From NCBI RefSeq assembly GCF_033568475.1, contig NC_133120.1, forward strand, positions 94,320,151-94,384,150: a DNA stretch of 64,000 nucleotides. Direction: 5' to 3'. The DNA comes from Henckelia pumila. Lineage: Eukaryota; Streptophyta; Magnoliopsida; Lamiales; Gesneriaceae. Position 1 is the first letter of the stretch. The number at the start of each line of letters is the position of its first letter. The notes under the pieces were generated by a model. The model ran no database searches and was not told the origin of the DNA. It worked only from the letters and a program-made list of their open reading frames with translations. This document shows, piece by piece, positions 25,072 to 38,254 of this stretch. The position numbers were made by a program, and so were the translations under genes.

Positions 25072-26125
25072 ATGCCTCCTAGACCGATGAACAGACGTGG
25101 GGGATCTCCACCTACACCTCCACCTTCACCTCCGCAGAACCCTCTAGCAGCATTGGAGCAGGCCAATGCGAATATGATGGCAGGGATTACTGCTCTGTTA
25201 GAGCAGCAGGCTACTCGTCCCAGGTTGTCCCATGAGGAGGACGTTGCTGAGAGGTTCCAGAAGAAGGGACCCAAGGAGTTTGTTGGTACCACCGATCCTT
25301 TGGTGGCGGAGGGATGGATTCGCTCTCTGGAGTCCATCTTTGCTTATATGGGGATCACAGACACCGACAGGGTGAACTGTGCGACGTACATGCTGAGAGG
25401 TGACGCAGCGCTTTGGTGGGAGGGTGCTGCCAGGGGAGTTCACCTTCCTACACTGACATGGACAGAGTTTAGGCGTATCTTCTACGCCAAGTACTTCACT
25501 GAGGATGTGCGCAGTCGCATGATCCGTAAGTTTATGAGTCTCCGTCAGGGGGACAAGACAGTGGTTGAGTATGTGAGACAGTTCGAGAGGGGCTGTCACT
25601 TTGTGCCTCTGATTTCAGATAGTCCCCAGAGAAGTTGAGGCAGTTTGTGGAGGGTTTGAAGGCGGATATCAAGCATGATGTTCGCATGGCAGACGTCCTT
25701 ACTTATGAGTCTGCAGTCAGTAGAGCCTTGCGTTCCGAGGAGGGTCGGAGAGAGATTCAGAGGGAGCAGCAGGGGAAGAAGCAGTTTCAGGCTGGGTACC
25801 AGCGACCATCTTCGCAGCCTCCTGCGAAGAAGCAGTTTACAGGGCCGGCTAAGGGCCCGAATCCACAGTAGAGGCCACAGCAGCAGAGGTCGCAGCAGCA
25901 GAGGGGCGGGACCCCTAATGCCATAGCTTATCCTACTTGCCCGAAGTGTCAGAAGATGCATTCGGGACCTTTTCTATTGGGAGCAGGAGTTTGCTACCAC
26001 TGTAGGGAGCCAGGGCATCAGATAGCTAACTGCCCGAGGAAGAAGAACACCGCTGGTAGGGTGTTTGTGATGCAGGCCGAGGAGGTAGATCCAGACACCT
26101 CCTTGATCACCGGTATATCTTACCC
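25072..26125 (+). mobile_element. Gypsy gag region
   Basis: Fossil gag part. A Pro-rich start (MPPRPMNRRGG) leads into the retrotransposon gag domain (FVGTTDPLVAEGWIRSLES, ALWWEGAA, FYAKYFTEDVR, GDKTVVEYVRQFE). A Gln-rich linker and a CCHC knuckle (CYHCREPGHQIANC, about 25990-26035) follow. The region is broken. An AT-rich non-coding interval separates it from the protease. Confidence 0.88.
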
Positions 26126-26319
26126 CTAACATTTTAATAATTTTTCTTTGGTTAAAAAATTTAGTCTTTAATTTGGAATTATTGTTATTTGGGTTATTTA
26201 ACTGCATGTTAGAATAGGAAGCATGTTTTACTTGTGATTAGAATTAAGAATTAGTAGTGACTCGTTGGGGAAAATTTAGTAGTGGTATGAAACTGTTGGG
26301 AATTTTCTGCGTGCAGGGA

Positions 26320-29300
26320 GAATTCTAGTTGGAGGCAACTCCACGTTTGCGTTGCTAGATTCAGGGGCTACGCATTCGTTTATCTCCCTGGAGTTTATCA
26401 GGCGGGTAGGCATCACACCTGAGAGTAGTGACAGTGGGTATGATGTTACTATGCCGTCAGGGCAGATTATTTCTACCTCGAAGGTTATTCGAGGACTGGA
26501 GTTGGAGCTGCAGGGACACTCCATTCGAGCAGATGTGGTGGTTTTGCCATTGAGTGGATTCGATTTGATTTTGGGCATGGACTGGTTGACAGTCAATGGA
26601 GCTTCGATTGATTTTCGTCGGAGATCAGTGTCAGTGAGACCTACAGTAGACGACCCGTTCACTTTTCATGCATCTCAGAGCAGTGATATGCCTCGGGTGA
26701 TATCTCATATTCAGGTGAGGAAGTTGTTGAGACGGGGTTGCCAGGGGTTTCTAGCGAGTATCGTCACGACTTCAGAGCCATCTAGCACGTCATTGTCAGA
26801 GATAGAGGTGGTTCGTGACTTTCCGGATGTCTTTCCGGAGGATGTTGCAGGAATTCCACCAGTGAGAGATGTGGAGTTCGGCATCGACTTAGTGACAGAC
26901 ACCGTGCCTATCTCTAAGGCACCGTACAGACTTGCTCCTACCGAGATGAAAGAGTTGAAGGAGCAGATTCAGGAGTTGTTAGAGAAAGGCTTTGTTCGTC
27001 CTAGCTTTTCTCCGTGGGGAGCTCCGGTGTTATTTGTGAAGAAGAAGGATGGCAGTATGAGACTGTGCATCGATTACCGAGAGCTCAACAGGGTCACAGT
27101 GAAGAACAAGTATCCACTGCCGAGGATAGAGGATTTATTTGACCAGTTGCAGGGAGCTTCGGTGTTCTCCAAGATCGATCTGCGATCTGGTTATCATCAG
27201 TTGCATGTTAGAGATGCAGATGTGTCCAAGACTGCTTTCAGGACACGATATGGGCATTACGAGTTCTTAGTGATGCCATTTGGGATGACCAATGCTCCAG
27301 CGGTTTTCATGGATCTCATGAACCGAGTCTTTCAGCCGTATTTAGATCAGTTCATCATAGTCTTCATTGATGATATCTTGATCTATTCTAGGAGCATCGA
27401 GGAGCATAGACAGCATCTGCAGACAGCCTTACATACTTTGAGGGAGCATCGTTTGTATGCAAAGTTCAGCAAGTGCGAGTTTTGGCTTGAGCAGGTGGCA
27501 TTTCTTGGCCACATTATTTCGAGAGATGGGATTGCAGTTGATCAGTCGAAGGTTGAGGCAGTGCAGAATTGGGGTATTCCGAAGAATGCTTCAGAGATTC
27601 GCAGTTTCTTGGGTTTGGCAGGGTATTATAGGAAGTTCATCAAGGGTTTTTCCTCTATTGCAGTACCCTTGACTTCCTTGACCAAGAAGAATGCGAAGTT
27701 TATCTGGAGTTCAGACTGTCAGAGGAGCTTCGATCAGCTGAAGGAAGCACTCACTACTGCACCAGTGTTAGCGATGACAGTACCACACGAGGAGTTAGTG
27801 GTGTACACCGACACGTCTAAACTGGGTTTAGGCGCAGTGCTTATGCAGTGTGGTAAGGTTATTGCGTATGCGTCGAGGCAGCTGAAGATTCATGAGCAGA
27901 ATTATCCGACGCATGACTTGGAGTTGGCAGCAGTGGTTTTCGCATTGAAAATCTGGAGGCACTATCTGTATGGAGAGAAGTGCAAGATTTTCACAGACCA
28001 CAAGTGTCTCAAGTACTTCTTCACACAGAAGGAGTTGAACATGAGACAGCGCAGATGGTTGGAGTTGGTGAAGGACTATGACTGTGACATTAGCTACCAT
28101 CCGGTTAAAGCTAATGTAGTGGCCGATGCTTTGAGTCGGAAGTCGTCAGTGGTATCATGTTTGACCGTACAGTTACCACTATAGAGCGAGATTCAGAGAT
28201 TTGGCTTGGAGTGTTATCCGAGTGGCCATGCACCGAGCTTGTCAGTGTTGACGGTGCAGCCAGTTCTGCGAGATCGGATTAGGGAGGGACAGTCTACTGA
28301 TGAGGAGTTGCGGCGATGGAGACAGAGAGATGAGGCTAGAGGTAACCTCTTGTATACAGTGGAGGATGGTATCGTTCAGTACCGTGGTAGGATGTGGGTA
28401 CCGAACGTCGATCAGTTGAGAGTTGAGATTTTAGCAGAGGCTCACACATCTCCGTACTCCATTCACCCCGAAAGTACGAAGATGTACAAAGATTTGCAGC
28501 TATTGTATTGGTGGCCCGGGATGAAGAGTGACATCGGGAGAGTGGTGTCAGAGTGCTTGACTTGTCAGCAAGTCAAGGCAGAGCATCAGCGTCCAGCAGG
28601 ACTTCTTAGACCTCTTCCTATTCCGGAATGGAAATGGGAGAATATTACGATGGACTTTGTGGTTGGCTTACCGAGGAGTGCCAGAGGTTGCACAGCGATT
28701 TGGGTGATTGTGGATAGACTCACCAAGTCAGCTCATTTCTTGCCGGTGAGGACTACTTATTCTTTGACGCAGTATGCAGAGCTTTACATCAGAGAGATTG
28801 TTAGACTACATGGCATACTAGTGTCGATTGTGTCAGACAGAGATCCGAGATTCACATCTGCGTTTTGGAAGAGTCTGCACACAGCTTTGGGGACGAGGAT
28901 TTTGTTCAGTACAGCATTTCATCCCCAGACAGATGGTCAGTCTGAGAGGGTGATCCAGGTTCTCGAGGATCTTCTGAGAGCTTGTGTCATTGATTTTCGG
29001 GGCTCTTGGGAGACTAGACTGCCATTAGTGGAGTTTACCTATAACAACAGTTTTCAGTCGTCTATAGGTATGGCTCCTTATGCAGCATTGTATGGGAGGA
29101 GATGCAGATCTCCTGTGCATTGGGACGAGGTTGGTGAGCGGATTTTGCTGGGTCCTGAGATTGTGAAGCAGACAGCTTACATAGTGACTCAGATTCGAGA
29201 TCGGATGAGGACTGCTCAGAGTCGGCAGAAGAGTTATGCAGATGCCAGACGACGAGATTTGGAGTTCGCTATAGGTGATCACGTATTCCTGAAGGTGTCA

Positions 29301-29690
29301 CCGATGAAGGGAGTAGTGCGTTTTGGCCGGAGAGGCAAGCTTAATCCGAGGTATATAGGGCCATTCGAGATCTTGGAGAGAGTTGGCACGTTGGCCTACC
29401 GTTTAGCTCTACCACCAGGGCTAGCGGCAGTGCACAACGTTTTCCATGTATCCATGCTTCGGAGATATGTCTCCAACCCGTCGCATGTGTTGGATTTCGA
29501 GCCCTTACAGTTACCACCAGATCTAGTGTATGAGGAGAGGCCAGTGCGGATCTTGGCAAGGGAGGAGCGGAGGCTTAGGACGCGGGTCATACCGATGGTC
29601 AGAGTCCAGTGGCTGAATCACTCGGAGGAGGAAGCTACTTGGGAGACCGAGGCAGATATGAGGACTCGCTACCCGGAGTTGTTCGTGTAA
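26320..29690 (+). mobile_element. Gypsy pol region (protease, RT, RNase H, integrase, chromodomain-like end)
   Basis: Fossil pol part. In order: protease ([12 protein letters not shown], about 26355), reverse transcriptase ([29 protein letters not shown] near 27365), RNase H ([24 protein letters not shown]), integrase zinc-binding region (HPESTKMYKDL with CLTCQQVK) and core (FHPQTDGQSERV near 28920). The C-terminal segment near 29590-29690 (VQWLNHSEEEATWETE) resembles a degenerate chromodomain. The order is diagnostic for Ty3/Gypsy. Broken at least once. Confidence 0.92.
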
Positions 29691-29716
29691 GTACTTTAAT
29701 TTCGAGGACGAAATTC

Positions 29717-29735
29717 AATTTAAGGGGGGGAGAAT
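29717..29735 (+). promoter_or_regulatory. Polypurine tract of the Gypsy element
   Basis: An A/G-rich tract with seven consecutive G lies immediately before the 3' LTR start at 29736. Confidence 0.85.
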
Positions 29736-32700
29736 TGTAACACCCGGTATTTTAAATACGTAAATCCGCATGCATAATTAGGATATTTAATTATTTAAAT
29801 TTTAGATTTATGGGTTAAATAATTGTGTGAATTATTTGGGCATGATTTAATTTATTTTTTAAGCATTTAACCCATAATTAGTGATTTTTATGATTTTTAG
29901 ACGGGACCGTGGACGGACGAGATGACAACTTTCTAGCCAATTAATTTCATGAGCCTTTTTAGAGCCCTAAAATATTATTTTTAGTTTTATTTCCTCAATA
30001 TTTTTAGTATTTAATTTTATATAATTTTAGGAGTCCATTTTTATCTAAATTTAGCCATTTTAATGACTTTTAATTATTTTTAAAATTCCCTAAATTTGTA
30101 ATTTCGGGATTTGTGTAATATTATTTAAGTTATCTATATTTTAAAAACTTAGGAAACCTTTTTAATTATACTATTATCTCCTAGATTATATTTTTTCAAA
30201 AAAATTAATATCCTAGACTACCCAATCCATCGGCCAAAACCCCCCTACTCACGCTCAATCTCTCTCCCTTCAACCTAGCCGCCATTGAAACATCCTAAAC
30301 TTATAAATTTCTAAAATGCGGAAAATTTAAAAAAATTTCTTTTTCTTTTAATTTTAAAATAAATACTAAGTAAAATATTTATATATATATATATATATAT
30401 ACATATATGCCCATACATATATGTACAACCATAAAAGAGATTTAAAATTTAATAAATAATCATGCAACATAAAAATAATTACTAAAGCGTCTGAATCATG
30501 CAATACTTAAAATAATTCAAAACAATTTAATCAACAGTGCATACCCTAAAAAGTTGCATAAAAATAATACTTAAATCTCAACACTGGAATAAAATCTTCA
30601 AATAAAATAGTGTTTAAAATATTCATGCATAGACCACTAGCACGATGCAGACTACGGTCACGGGGCCACTGCAGCTCCGCTCATACGTCCTCACCACCGG
30701 TAGGGGTAACCTGCTCCTCTACGTACTCACCTGCACCATATCAGTGTAGTGAGCCTAGAGGCCCAACATGCATACTAACAAGGGTTTAAAATAATTTAAT
30801 ACACTTTCATACATAATACTTAACCTATAAATGCATGAGCATGCTTCAAAAATAATAACATAAATGTTGCTTAAAGAAATCACTGAATTATACATAACAT
30901 ACATAATATCATACATACTTGAGTTGTTGAGCACTTATTTTCTTAACATTGAATGGTCCTTTCCGTAAGTGTGACCCATACTTATAGTGCGACTGATCAG
31001 TCTAAGAAACCATCGTACGAGGCTGGTGGCGAACCACCCATACATAAATGGCAGAAACTGCCCATACATAAATGGCCACACTACTTCAATTTCCACCTAA
31101 AATATTTTATTTGCTCAACCATAGAACTTCAATCATAGCATAAAAATTGATTTCATGAATGCATGTACTTTAAATAAATTGTGTGTGTCCTTCATTTATA
31201 TTTAATTTATTTTCTAATATCATATAAATATTCAAATAACTTTTCATGCATAAAATAATTAAATATAAACTCAGGACACATGAAATTTCTCATGGTTTGA
31301 TTCAACTGCTGGCCCTAGACATACAAGCCCATTAACTTAAGACTTGGCCCATTAGTGTACTTAAGCCCATTAACAACTTTTCTAGGCCCAATAAATCAAC
31401 CAAAGCCCATTAAGACTAACTTAGGCCCAATAACACTGTTCCTGTCCCAATGGGCCCAAAAGCCCAAAGACTGGCCCATTAACTTTCATGGGCTCCCAAG
31501 TCCATAAAAATTTCTGGCCAACTTAAAATTTTAAATAAAAATTAATAAAAGCCCAAAAATAATTAAATTAACCCAAAATAATATAATGGAGCCCAAATAA
31601 ATTAAATGGTACTAATTAAATTTTTGGGAATTTAATTAGCCCATTTAACTCCTAATTAACTTAAAGACTTAAAAATAAAAATACACGAGCCCAATTAAAA
31701 TAACCCGGACCCGGACCCAACTAACTTAACTCATATTATTTTAGACCCGACCCGGACCACATGACCCGACCCGGATCCACCAACAGCCCAAAAACCCGAA
31801 ACCCTAATCCTCCCTCTTCCCCCTTGCCACGGCCGCACGAGCAGCAGGCCTTCACGGCCTGCTGCAGCCCAGCTCCGACCACCGTGGCCGGAGCCCCGCC
31901 GGCAGGACCTCCCCAGGGTCCTGCCGGTTCGAACCATGCCCTGGCCCGAACCCCATGCTGCGCCTGCACCTAGCCCGAACCCCACTTCCACGAACCCTAG
32001 CTGCGCGATCTGCTGCACCAGTCACGGTGCAGCTCGTCTCCTCCCTTTCCTAGCCCTCTCCAGCCTTAACCCCCGACTCCTACCTGGCCTAGGGACCCTA
32101 CATCACCTTGACCAGCAATCAAACGAGCCATGGTTAGCCAAAAACGTGAACATGAACATCACAAAGCCAAAACCGAGTGCATAAGAGAAAGATTTTGAAA
32201 AACTTGCTGTCAAAATGATATATCTCGATGCTACACACCCACACACATACATACACTGATATAGGATTGAAAAGAGAAGAAAATCATGCCTTTCACCGTA
32301 GATATGGATTTAACACGTGTAGGACGGACTTCGGGACGACTTTGGCTTGCTTGGGACCTTGAAAACCGATCTACTATGGAGTTTTAGGGCTGAAGATCAA
32401 CTGGAGAAGATGATGAATAGTTGGGTTGGCGGCTGGGAGCTTGGAGGCGTGGGGTTTGGGTAGTTTAGGGTTGTAATTTAGGATTTATAATGTGTAATAT
32501 AATTAAAACGATTAATGAATGTTATATATATAAAATATACAACTTAAAAATCCCTAATTAAATATACATAAGATAATTTAGCTCAAAATCCCGAAAATAC
32601 AATTTAGGGAATTTTTAAAGATACATAAAAGTCATTATTTTGGCTTAATTTGGATAAAAACGGGTCTTATAATTAAATAAAATTAAATACTAAATATTTT

Positions 32701-35096
32701 GGGAAAATATAACTCAAAATAATATTTTTGGGCTCATAAAAGACTCATAAAATAATTTGGGTGGAAAGTTGTCATCTCGTCCGTCCACGGTCCCGTCTAC
32801 GCGATAAAATAATTAAAATACTAAAAATCGTAAAAATCACTAATTATGGGTTAAATGCTTAAAAAAATAAATTATATCATGCACAAATAATTCACATAAT
32901 TATTTAACCCATAAATCTAAAATTTAAATAATTAAATATCCTAATTATGCATGCGGATTTACGTATTAAAAATACCTGGTGTTACAGCCACACCCCCTTC
33001 TCCATCATCTTCTTCATCGAGCAGACCCCAAAGAAGTCACCATAGCCTCGGTTTTGAAGGTCCAAGTCAGTTGTCGTCGTCCCGTCGTCCCGGAATCGTC
33101 CCACGCCCGTTTTTCTCTTCATTTTCGGTGAAAGGCATGATTTTCTTCCAATTTTTTTGTACCTATCAGATATTATATTGTGTGGATTGTGTATGCATCA
33201 AAACTTTCAATTTTTTTTTTCAGAAAATGGTTCGAGTGTTCGGATTTTGCCCAAGGTTACTTGTTTTCATGATTCATGTTCACGTTTTTATGCCATGGGT
33301 GCGTTCTATCTGCTGGCTAGGGTCCCTAGGGTGTCCTAGGTGTGTCTGGACTCGAGTGGCTTGAATGGCTTGAGCCAAACGAGCCCAGGGAAGCCATTAC
33401 TGCAGCACGGCCGAGGGGAGTCGCAGTCTAGGGTTTCGAGAAAGAGGGCCACGGCTCGGTGCGTGGGGCTGCATGGGGGCTGGGGCTGGGTCAGGTCAGG
33501 TCCGCCCAGACGTGGGCTACGTCTGGGCGGCGGCGCTCCAGCCAGGGGCGGCCGGAGCAGGCCGGCAGCAGCCACGGAGTGGCTGCTGCTCACGGCCGCA
33601 GCCGAGAAGAGATAGGGTGAGTTTCGGGTTTAGGGTTAGGGCTGGGTCCGGGTCGGGTTCTTGGGTCCGGGTCAAGTCAGTGGGTCGTGGGTCGGGTTAA
33701 GTGAGTCCGGGTCCGGGTTTGGTGGGCCGGGCTCGAGTCTTTTTATTTTTAAAATATTTTATGAATTAATGGGTTTTTGGGCCAATTAATTAGAAATAAA
33801 ATTATTTGGACTCCCGAATAATTTTATTTGGGCTTTTAAAATTTTAATTAAGTTAGTCCATTAATTTTATGGGCTTTTGAGCCCATGAAAGTTATTGGGC
33901 CAGTCTTTGGGCTTTTGGGCCCATTGGGCCAGTTTAAGTTGTTATTGGGCCTAGAATGTTTTGTGGGCTTTAAATTATTTTAATTGGGCTTAGAACCATT
34001 TTATTGGGCTTAAGTGTATTAATGGGCCAGTCTCAGTGTTAATGGGCCAGATTTAAGTAATTGGGTTTGAGTGTTAGGGCCAGCAGTCCAGGACCATCCA
34101 TGAGAAATTTGCATGTGTCCTGATTATATATTTAATTATTTTTATGTATTGAAGTTATTTTAATATTTATATGTTAGTAAGAAATTAAATTAAATATATA
34201 TGAAGGACACACAATTTTATTTAAGTACATGCATTCATGAAATAATTTTATGCATAATTAAATGTTTAAGGTTGAGCAATAATAAAATATTTTATGTTGG
34301 AAGTTGAAGTAGTGTGACAATTTAAGGGGGATTCGTCCCCATATGTGAACTATTGAAGGGCAGTTTACTACCAATTTAAGAGGTGATTCGTCACCGCCAC
34401 GTACGTTGGTTTCCACGCTGATCAGTATTTAATGTAGGATTTAAGGTTACACTACGGATACAACCATGCGATGCTAGAAAATTACCTTGCTCAACAATGT
34501 TATGTATTATGTATGTCTATGTTATTTAAGTTAATTTAAGTTATGTTTATGCCAGGATATTTTTAAGCATGCTCATTCATGTATATGTTATGTATTAATA
34601 TTTAATTGTTTTAAATTATTTTAAACCCTTGTTATGTTAGCATGTTGGGCCTCTAGGCTCACTACACTGGTATGGTGCAGGTGAGTTCGTAGAGGAGGAT
34701 GTAGCTCCTACTGGCGGCGAGGACCTATGAGCGGACATGCAGTGACCCCGTGACCGTGATAGATGTCTGAGTCACATTGCATGTTTTAGTTATATCAGCA
34801 CGTTACATTTTTAATTATTTTTCAGTGGTTGTGGTTTGAATATTTTCAGTGCATGCAAATTTTACATCATTTTTCTATTGCAGTATTTTTAATTAAACGT
34901 TTGACTCAGATATTTATTTTATTTAAAGAATGCAATTTTATTTAAGTTACTTATTTAATTATTTATTTATTTTTAAATCTTTTTATTCTGTGCATATATG
35001 TATGGGCATATATGTACATATTTTATTTAGTAAGTATAAAAAAAAAAAATTCCGCATATTTATTTATTTAATAATTATAGAGTTAGGGTCGTTTCA
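29736..35096 (+). repeat. 3' LTR of the Gypsy element, interrupted by a solo LTR
   Basis: The LTR sequence runs 29736-30285 and resumes at 32987-35096. Without the 2701-bp insertion and its 5-bp duplication it is 2655 bp, close to the 2627-bp left LTR. The size difference is largely a short extra GC-rich stretch near 33555-33590. Confidence 0.92.
30286..32986 (-). mobile_element. Inverted solo LTR nested in the Gypsy 3' LTR
   Basis: Read on the minus strand it starts TGTAACACCAGGTATTTTTA and ends GGATGTTTCA. Its first 250 bp and several later blocks match the host LTR family closely, while the GC-rich middle is diverged. No internal coding region is present, so it is a solo LTR of a related subfamily. 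The flanks are GCCAT (30281-30285) and GCCAC (32987-32991). The empty site in the left LTR reads GCCAC, so this is a 5-bp target duplication with one change. Confidence 0.88.
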
Positions 35097-35101
35097 TAAA
35101 C

Positions 35102-36120
35102 TCCATTTAAATGGAGTCTATTTAATTCTATAATTTTTACTTTACTCTCTTTCTACTATTAATTGTGTCAAATTGTCACAAAAATTGTTAAAATATATTT
35201 CATATGTTATTATATGTTTTTTTTTTATTTCATCCATGTATTTTTAATATTTCAATATAAAATTTTATAATAATATTCGATTAAAGAATAAATTATTGTA
35301 CTGAAAAATTATCTACCGAAAAAGTATGAATGTAGAAGTAAAATTTTTCATTGTCTATATATTTGTTTACCCTTTGTTCTATATACACAAGGGTTTAGTT
35401 CAACCTACCTTATGGGTATTACCCTAATATGATATCTAACAACTCATGATTTGTCATGTCAACCCTATAATATTAATTATGCATATGTGTTGAAATATGG
35501 ACCCTTGAATGAATGATTCGGGTATTACCCATATGAGATCTCATTAATCATGAATGAGATAATAATTAGGGTTATATAAGTAAAAATTACAAAAATAAAG
35601 AGACAAAGATGGAAAAATACACAAAACAATTAGGTGTAATGATTTCTCACATAACTTTCATTTAAATTGAATCTATATATTTAATTCTATAAGTACTCCT
35701 ACTTTACTCCCTTCCTACTATTGATTGTGTCAAATTGTCACAAAATTTAATTTGTTATACATAAATTTCAAATGTTATTATATGATTTTTTTTAAAATTT
35801 CATCCATGTATTTTCATTATTTCAACATAAAATTTTGTAATAATATTCGATCAAAAAATAGATTATTATAATTGACAACTTATATTAAAAAGTCTTACAA
35901 AATAAATAAATACTTATGGTAAAAATTATATAGTATTTTCAAAAATTCTCATAAAATATTTAAAATTAAATAGAAAAAAATTTAAAAAATCCAATATTTG
36001 TTTCAAATAATATATTAAGAAAAAGTATTGCAAAATAAATAAATTATTATAGTAAAAATTATATAGTATTTTCAAAAAAATTCAAAAAATTTAAAGTAAA
36101 TAGACAGAAATTAAAAATTT
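35102..36120. repeat. AT-rich repeat block right of the Gypsy element
   Basis: Continues the repeat nest of 20690-22258. TCCATTTAAATGGAGTCTAT follows the target duplication directly, as it does near 21430, and the TTAATTGTGTCAAATTGTCA unit recurs twice. A short unrelated-looking stretch lies at 35385-35570. Confidence 0.65.
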
Positions 36121-37290
36121 CAAGATTTATTTCAATAATTTACATGTATCAAAGTATTATTTGGTAAATAAACGAATTTTACTCAAAATCTTTACTAAAT
36201 ATTATTTAATGATAATTAATAGTTTTATTTTCTACCATTTGAATTCTTTTACGCCGAGTAAATAAATATTTTTTTTATATTTCCTTCTAATATCCACATA
36301 TACTATATGCAAGTGATATGAGAATAAGAAATTGATCGATATATTTTAATGCAATGACATAATAATTAATGTATTGTATTAAAATTAATTACTATTAAAA
36401 TAGAAAATTTGTAGTGACGTAAATTAACATGTCATTAAGTTCCAAAAATATTGAAAATAAATGGTTATACAATAAAAATAAATGTAGAAAATTAAATTAA
36501 TCATCAATATAAATAGTTCGAAGATAATTATTAAGAAGTAAAGTTTAAAATGTAATCTACATTTATAGAAAGAAATTAATTAAGTTACTTAGTTTATTTC
36601 ATTTATAAATATGATTAAATTTAAAATTATTTTAATTTTATATTATATCTAATATAAAATATCTCACGGGTTAGTTTGATGAAACTAATCTCTTGCTCGA
36701 TCTAACTCATAACAAATATGACTTTTATGCCAAAATATTTTTTTGTCAATCTACATAAGGATTAAATCGACTCATCTTACGAATAAATCTAATAGGATAC
36801 CTACACTAAAGTTAAAAAATCGAAATAAAAGACTAAAGTAATAAATAATGATAATAAAACTTAGTAGATTTAATATTTTTTTTATTAATTTATTACCTTA
36901 TCATGAAAATCTTTTATTTGTTTTACATATAAGAACAACAACAACAACAATAATAATAATAATAATAATAATAGTGAGTTTAGTGATATTTGATATTATG
37001 TTATACTTTTTTATCAAAAGTTCTTGTAGAAGAACATTGTTTGTTATCATATATTGAGTCAATGTTTTAGAGTATTTTTTTTCACCTTTTTATACTTTCA
37101 TCTATATATAATTTTGTACACAAGAGGTGTTAAATATTTTTCTAAAGTATCTGATTTTTTGGCTTATGATATATTCATGTTCCTAAATTATATATAGATC
37201 ACTAGAGTCAATAGTTTTTTTTTAATTATTAAACAGTGAAGTAGATGGATATTGAAAATACATAACATGCTTTACAATATATATATATAT
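36121..37290. other. AT-rich spacer
   Basis: No gene recognised. It includes an (ACA)n/(TAA)n microsatellite at about 36934-36972. Confidence 0.5.
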
Positions 37291-37461
37291 AGTTTCTTTC
37301 AAGTGCCCACCTATTATGCCCACTATCATGATTACCAATGATGTGGCACTATTTTATTGGACATACAATTTATCACATCTTTATCACATCCAATAGAATA
37401 GTGACACATCATTGATGGTCATAGTAGTGAGCATGATAAGTGGGCACTTGAAAAAAACTCT
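37291..37461. mobile_element. MITE (TTTCAAGTGCCCACC family), copy 1
   Basis: A 171-bp element with near-perfect inverted arms: AGTTTCTTTCAAGTGCCCAC on the left and its complement on the right. It sits inside a TA-rich tract. A sister copy lies at 40857-41029. Confidence 0.78.
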
Positions 37462-37574
37462 ATATATATAATACATGTCACTATATATTTCAATATTAGT
37501 ATCGAATTTAACTCAATCATATAACTAACTGGTTGTAAAATAAGTGATCTTACGTGCAGAACACGTGCTTTTTA

Positions 37575-37576
<2 letters not shown>

Positions 37577-37613
<37 letters not shown>
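37577..37613. repeat. (TA)n microsatellite
   Basis: A run of alternating TA, about 37 bp. The Ile-Tyr frame across it is an artefact. Confidence 0.9.
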
Positions 37614-37616
<3 letters not shown>

Positions 37617-38254
37617 ATAAATTCTAATGTATATGCAACTCGTGTTCTTCGATTTGCTAGTATTTTAGTAAATAAAAGTTTTAAATCATTACCAAACCGA
37701 ATTTTTATATTGAGACCTTTTGGTTTCATGGGAAAAAAGATCTTATAAAGTGAATGAGATTTTTAGTTGCTCCAGCATAATTATATTATTTCACATGCCC
37801 ATGTCTCCAAAATAATATAATCCTTTTCCTTTGAACGACTTATAATTGACTCGCTATTTTCTTGATTTATGTCTGCAAAATCTGAAGCACCAAAGGGCGT
37901 TCTTGTTGCTTCAATTCCATAGAAGGTAAGCATATTAATGCCAAAAAAAACTGGAAAATTAATTACAACTCTATGATTACGCTCATTTACAGCCGTTGCT
38001 CTTGCCTAATTAATTTTTCATTACAATCATTCTCCAATACGAAATCCTTTGCTTTTGCTTCGATATAAAGAACTTTTTTATCCACCCACCAAAATTTGTC
38101 GTAAATTTTAATGCAGCCAAGGGCCCTCTTCTTGAAGGGATAATTATTAGAAAACTTGAAGATTTTCATGCACCATATGAGGTGCAAGCCAATATAGGCA
38201 ATTAAGTGAACGTTTTGTGAAACATTTTAGTGTTCACTTTTTTTGCAGGCAAGG

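Larger units (their letters stand above)
22259..35096 (+). mobile_element. Ty3/Gypsy chromovirus, Tekay/Del-like, with nested solo LTR
   Basis: An old retroelement copy, complete at both ends. It has TGTAACACCC...GGGTCGTTTCA LTRs, an iMet-type primer site, gag, protease, reverse transcriptase, RNase H, integrase with a chromodomain-like end, and a purine tract. Reverse transcriptase before integrase marks Gypsy. The long LTRs (2.6 kb) and the chromodomain-like C-terminus suggest Tekay/Del. The flanks carry the 5-bp duplication TAAAC (22254-22258 and 35097-35101). The two LTRs look about 98-99% identical by eye apart from the nested insertion and a small indel of about 27 bp, so the insertion is recent. 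The coding part is broken in a few places (about two to four). The copy is treated as a fossil. Confidence 0.93.

Noticed and set aside
31731-32184. Open frames in the nested solo LTR
   Set aside because: Same reason: GC-rich LTR composition, frames on both strands, no recognisable domain.
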